The notes beneath the pieces were generated by a model that was given only the letters and a program-made list of their open reading frames with translations, searched no databases and had not been told where the DNA came from. DNA of 64,000 nt from an uncultured Nonlabens sp. (GTDB taxonomy: Bacteria; Bacteroidota; Bacteroidia; Flavobacteriales; Flavobacteriaceae), in assembly GCF_947495285.1 (NCBI RefSeq), contig NZ_CANLXZ010000003.1, positions 62,001 through 126,000 on the forward strand, written 5' to 3'. This document shows positions 61,558 through 64,000 of this stretch, one piece after another. The position numbers and the translations under genes are program-made. Each line of letters starts with the position of its first letter. The first letter of the stretch is position 1.

Positions 61558-62742
61558 CTATGAATCTGCATCTAGATAATCAGGGACACCATCTCCATCA
61601 GAATCTAGTGCATCTATAGGATTCCCATTATTATTAGGGTCTGCATTTTCTAACGCAGTTGGTATCCCATCTCCATCATCATCATCGTCTAGATAATCAG
61701 GTATTCCATCACTATCTGTATCTAGTGCATCGCTAGGATTACCATTACCGTTAGGATCCGGACCTTCAAATCTATTCTGAATACCATCGCCATCGATATC
61801 GATATTTACTTCATTAGAGTCTAAATAACCAGGTATTCCATCACCGTCTAGATCTTCTGCATCGCTAGGATCACCATCACCATTAGGATCTGGATTTTCA
61901 AAAATAGTAGGTACTCCATCTCCGTCATCATCTGCATCTAGATAATTAAACACACCTCTCAAATCTTGATCTGTATTATCTCTATTATTTGGAGATTGTA
62001 AATCTAAATCGCCATCTAGATCTTCAAATTTTGAAAGAATACCATCACCATCATGATCCGATAGATTCACTTTTCGCAATTGGTAAGTAAATATAATAGG
62101 AGAATAGGCTGGTATACCTGCAAGAGAAGTACTAAAATACCCTAATCCAGAAGGCATAAACACCGCTCCTATTCCAGAGTCTATAAAAGAAAAAGTTCCA
62201 TCACTATTTGCTGTAATATTAGTAGCCTCATTTAATTCTGACACACCAGCTGCAAAACCATCTACTACACCACCTCCTAAAGAACTCGCTCCAGGTAAAT
62301 CAAACCATATAGAATTAGTAGTACCATCAAATACAGTATTATCTAATAATAGACCCTCGTATGAAACTAACGTACTGTCTGCAAAGGTAGGTCTTAGTGC
62401 ACCGCCACCCTGACGTACATTTAATGTAAAATAAGTATAATCTATACCATCTCTCGATAAAACTCTAGAATTTACCTGATTTGCTAGTGGTATTTTATTA
62501 GCATTAACACCAGATATGGTATCAAAAGCGATACTAAAATCTGCTCCTACAGGGTTTGTTGCAAATTCTTCATAGTTATAAAAATGAGTATTTAAATACT
62601 CCTGTAATTCTGCAAGGTCTTCTGTATACACCTCGCCTCTATCTCTTATTACCACACCATTATCATCGTCAGATCCACAAGAGACTAACACCATTCCTAT
62701 TGCTAGAAAGGAGAATAAATATTTAATTTTTTTCATCATCAT
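61558..62742 (-). CDS. FKBP-like lipoprotein with calcium-binding repeats
   Basis: 394 residues. The signal ends in the lipobox VLVSC (Cys at about residue 22). The central part (about 110-230) reads as an FKBP-type peptidyl-prolyl isomerase, with VSYEGLLLDNTVFDG and FMPSGLGYF. The C-terminal 160 residues hold several DxDGDGxPDYLD-like repeats of the thrombospondin type 3 kind, which bind calcium. It should fold or carry envelope proteins at the outer surface. The repeats are long for an FKBP lipoprotein. The start ATG is the first of several Met codons; the exact one is uncertain. Confidence 0.85.
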   Translation of the reverse strand: MMMKKIKYLFSFLAIGMVLVSCGSDDDNGVVIRDRGEVYTEDLAELQEYLNTHFYNYEEFATNPVGADFSIAFDTISGVNANKIPLANQVNSRVLSRDGIDYTYFTLNVRQGGGALRPTFADSTLVSYEGLLLDNTVFDGTTNSIWFDLPGASSLGGGVVDGFAAGVSELNEATNITANSDGTFSFIDSGIGAVFMPSGLGYFSTSLAGIPAYSPIIFTYQLRKVNLSDHDGDGILSKFEDLDGDLDLQSPNNRDNTDQDLRGVFNYLDADDDGDGVPTIFENPDPNGDGDPSDAEDLDGDGIPGYLDSNEVNIDIDGDGIQNRFEGPDPNGNGNPSDALDTDSDGIPDYLDDDDDGDGIPTALENADPNNNGNPIDALDSDGDGVPDYLDADS

Positions 62743-62817
62743 TTTTTAAAGCGATCAAAGATAGTATTTTCAACTATTTTTGTAGTGTTGTGATAACGTT
62801 TAATAACAAAGCTTCTT

Positions 62818-63195
62818 ATGCGAGTAGACAAATATTTATGGAGTGTACGATACTATAAGACCAGAAGTAAAGCGACAGATGCCGCAAAGAAAGGTCGAAT
62901 TAGAGTAAATGACTCTATCGTAAAACCTGCTAGAGATGTATATCCTGGCGACATTATTCAATTGCGTAAAGATCAAATAGAATATAAAGTAGAAGTCCTA
63001 GACCTACCGGACGGCCGCGTAGGTAATAAAATCGTGAACTTATATAGACTAGATCGTACGCCTCAAGAAAATTTTGACGCAAAGAAACTCATCGCCTTAA
63101 ATCAGGATTATTACCGTATTAAAGGAGAAGGAAGACCTACTAAAAAAGACCGTAGAGACCTTACTAGCGTCTTAAACCAAGAGGAGGAAGAATGA
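62818..63195 (+). CDS. S4-domain RNA-binding protein (Hsp15-like)
   Basis: 125 residues. The S4 domain fills the first 70 (RVDKYLWSVRYYKTRSKATDAAKKGRIRVN, PGDIIQLRK), as in heat-shock protein 15, which binds stalled 50S subunits with attached tRNA. The C-terminal extension is charged. The gene overlaps the methyltransferase start by 4 bp, and the next gene again overlaps, so it opens a translationally linked run. Confidence 0.85.
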   Translation: MRVDKYLWSVRYYKTRSKATDAAKKGRIRVNDSIVKPARDVYPGDIIQLRKDQIEYKVEVLDLPDGRVGNKIVNLYRLDRTPQENFDAKKLIALNQDYYRIKGEGRPTKKDRRDLTSVLNQEEEE

Positions 63196-63774
63196 AACAC
63201 GGTAAAATGTATTGGGAAAACAGATATAAAGGTAACTCTACCGGTTGGGATCTGGGCCATCCATCCTTACCGCTTACTCAAATTATAGATAATTTAAGCG
63301 ACAAGAATACCAAGATACTAATTCCAGGATCTGGTAATTCTTATGAAGCGATTTATTTAATAGAATCTGGTTTTACAAATGTTACCGTACTCGATATTGC
63401 CAGCCAGCCTTTAGAGTCGATTAAAAATAAGCTGGTAATAAATGATAACATCACAACGGTGCAAGATGATTTTTTTCAACACACTGGGAAGTATGATCTA
63501 ATATTAGAACAAACGTTCTTTTGCGCTTTGGAACCTCGCTTTCGCGAAAGCTATATAAAAAAAATGTCATGATCTATTAAATAAGAACGGGCATATAAAA
63601 GGTGTTCTATTTGATTTTACTTCTCAAAGAACAGAGCCGCCATACACAGGAAATAAAGAAGAATACATCAAGTTATTTGAGAAAAAATTTAACATCATTA
63701 ATATGAATAGATGCCATACATCTGAAGATTCTAGAAAGGGAAAGGAACTCTTAATAAATATGAAAAAGAAATGA
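63192..63774 (+). pseudogene. TPMT-like SAM methyltransferase, frameshift in A8 tract
   Basis: The gene opens MKHGKMYWENRYKG and shows the SAM motif LIPGSGNSYEAIYL and the DLILEQTFFCALEP stretch of thiopurine methyltransferase-type enzymes. A run of eight A (63557-63564) shifts the frame and gives a stop at 63572; with seven A the reading continues to 63774 for 193 residues in all, with ILEQTFFCALEP-to-GVLFDFTSQRTEPPY in order, as in the family. The upstream and downstream parts both look sound. A palindrome copy (63537-63551) just before the A run encodes PRFRES. The next ATG (63771) overlaps the stop by 4 bp, as for a working gene. Confidence 0.75.
63537..63551. repeat. dispersed palindrome, copy 13 (inside the methyltransferase)
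   Basis: CGCTTTCGCGAAAGC in the third reading frame, read Arg-Phe-Arg-Glu-Ser, six bases before the A8 run. Confidence 0.85.
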
Positions 63775-64000
63775 TTAAAAATGAAATTCTAGACCATAAC
63801 CAGGTACAGCATAAGATAAGAAGAATTGCTTATCAAATAGCCGAAGTATATTTGAATCACGACCGCATTATTCTAGCAGGAATAATAGGCGGCGGTTACA
63901 CCTTTGCAAAAGAGTTAAAAAAAGCCTTATCTAAAATAATAGACACAGAAATCGTATTGTGTAAAGTAATAATAGATAAGACCGACCCACTTGCGGCTAT
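63771..64000 (+). CDS. phosphoribosyltransferase, 3' end missing
   Basis: 76 residues are visible before the window ends. They begin MIKNEILDHNQVQHKIRRIA and contain the start of the phosphoribosyltransferase fold (IILAGIIGGGYTFAKEL), as in the PyrR or hypoxanthine type. The PRPP-binding loop lies beyond the end, so the exact enzyme cannot be told. It overlaps the methyltransferase stop by 4 bp. Confidence 0.75.
   Translation, partial: MIKNEILDHNQVQHKIRRIAYQIAEVYLNHDRIILAGIIGGGYTFAKELKKALSKIIDTEIVLCKVIIDKTDPLAA

Overview
The window comes from a member of the Bacteroidota, class Flavobacteriia, probably a marine Flavobacteriaceae. The grounds are: A+T-rich DNA; promoters of the TAnnTTTG type with almost no Shine-Dalgarno sequences; a type IX secretion (T9SS) sorting tail; lineage-typical families (DUF4199, DUF5777, a CarB of about 950 residues, split transketolase, SatD/DUF3307); and 13 exact copies of the palindrome GCTTTCGCGAAAGC. 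This is my reading of the sequence; no database was searched. Most of the window is ordinary chromosome with few mobile traces.

Layout. 1-3 kb: a CheR/CheB-type PAS histidine kinase cut by the window edge, plus a single-domain response regulator. 3.3-7 kb: purL. 7-10.6 kb: an unrecognised gene, a TrkH/KtrB potassium channel, a long gene-free stretch and ribosomal protein L31B. 10.7-20 kb: DUF4199 and a glycosyltransferase, then a close-packed run of phosphosugar mutase, MsbA-like ABC exporter, thioredoxin, RluA-type pseudouridine synthase and RmuC. 20-22 kb: a SatD/DUF3307 operon behind five regularly spaced operator-like inverted repeats, then a thioesterase. 22-24.5 kb: aspartate kinase divergent from an ACT-domain protein. 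24.5-27.5 kb: an envelope and heme cluster (DUF5777 barrel, CxxCH/T9SS protein with a broken start, OB-fold protein, cytochrome-like lipoprotein, YceI). 28-32 kb: carB, rpmH (L34) and a TPR membrane protein. 32-39 kb: a TPR hybrid kinase, a tricorn-type protease, YchJ. 39-47 kb: an esterase lipoprotein, SelO, an exonuclease/GIY-YIG fusion with paired operators, a compact 41-codon gene, thioredoxin, nitroreductase, thioesterase, SanA-like protein, tRNA-Ser(UGA). 47-55.5 kb: mqo, a second TPR hybrid kinase, a secreted protein often called asparagine synthetase B, dnaB, accA. 55.8-61 kb: EamA transporter, LptF/G permease, tgt, split transketolase. 61-64 kb: a transposase remnant, an FKBP lipoprotein with calcium-type repeats, an S4 RNA-binding protein, a frameshifted TPMT-like methyltransferase and a cut phosphoribosyltransferase.

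The most unusual signals are the SatD operator array (five TATTAC-N8-GTAATA sites at 28-29 bp steps, with the -7 box between sites 4 and 5), the dispersed palindrome that also lies inside six genes in all three frames, and two genes that each carry one A too many in an A8/A9 run. Next come operator-like inverted repeats at the mqo start and the nuclease promoter, and a 41-codon gene with its own promoter and terminator. Small genes found by reading the sequence include rpmH, a 53-residue basic protein and the 41-residue protein.
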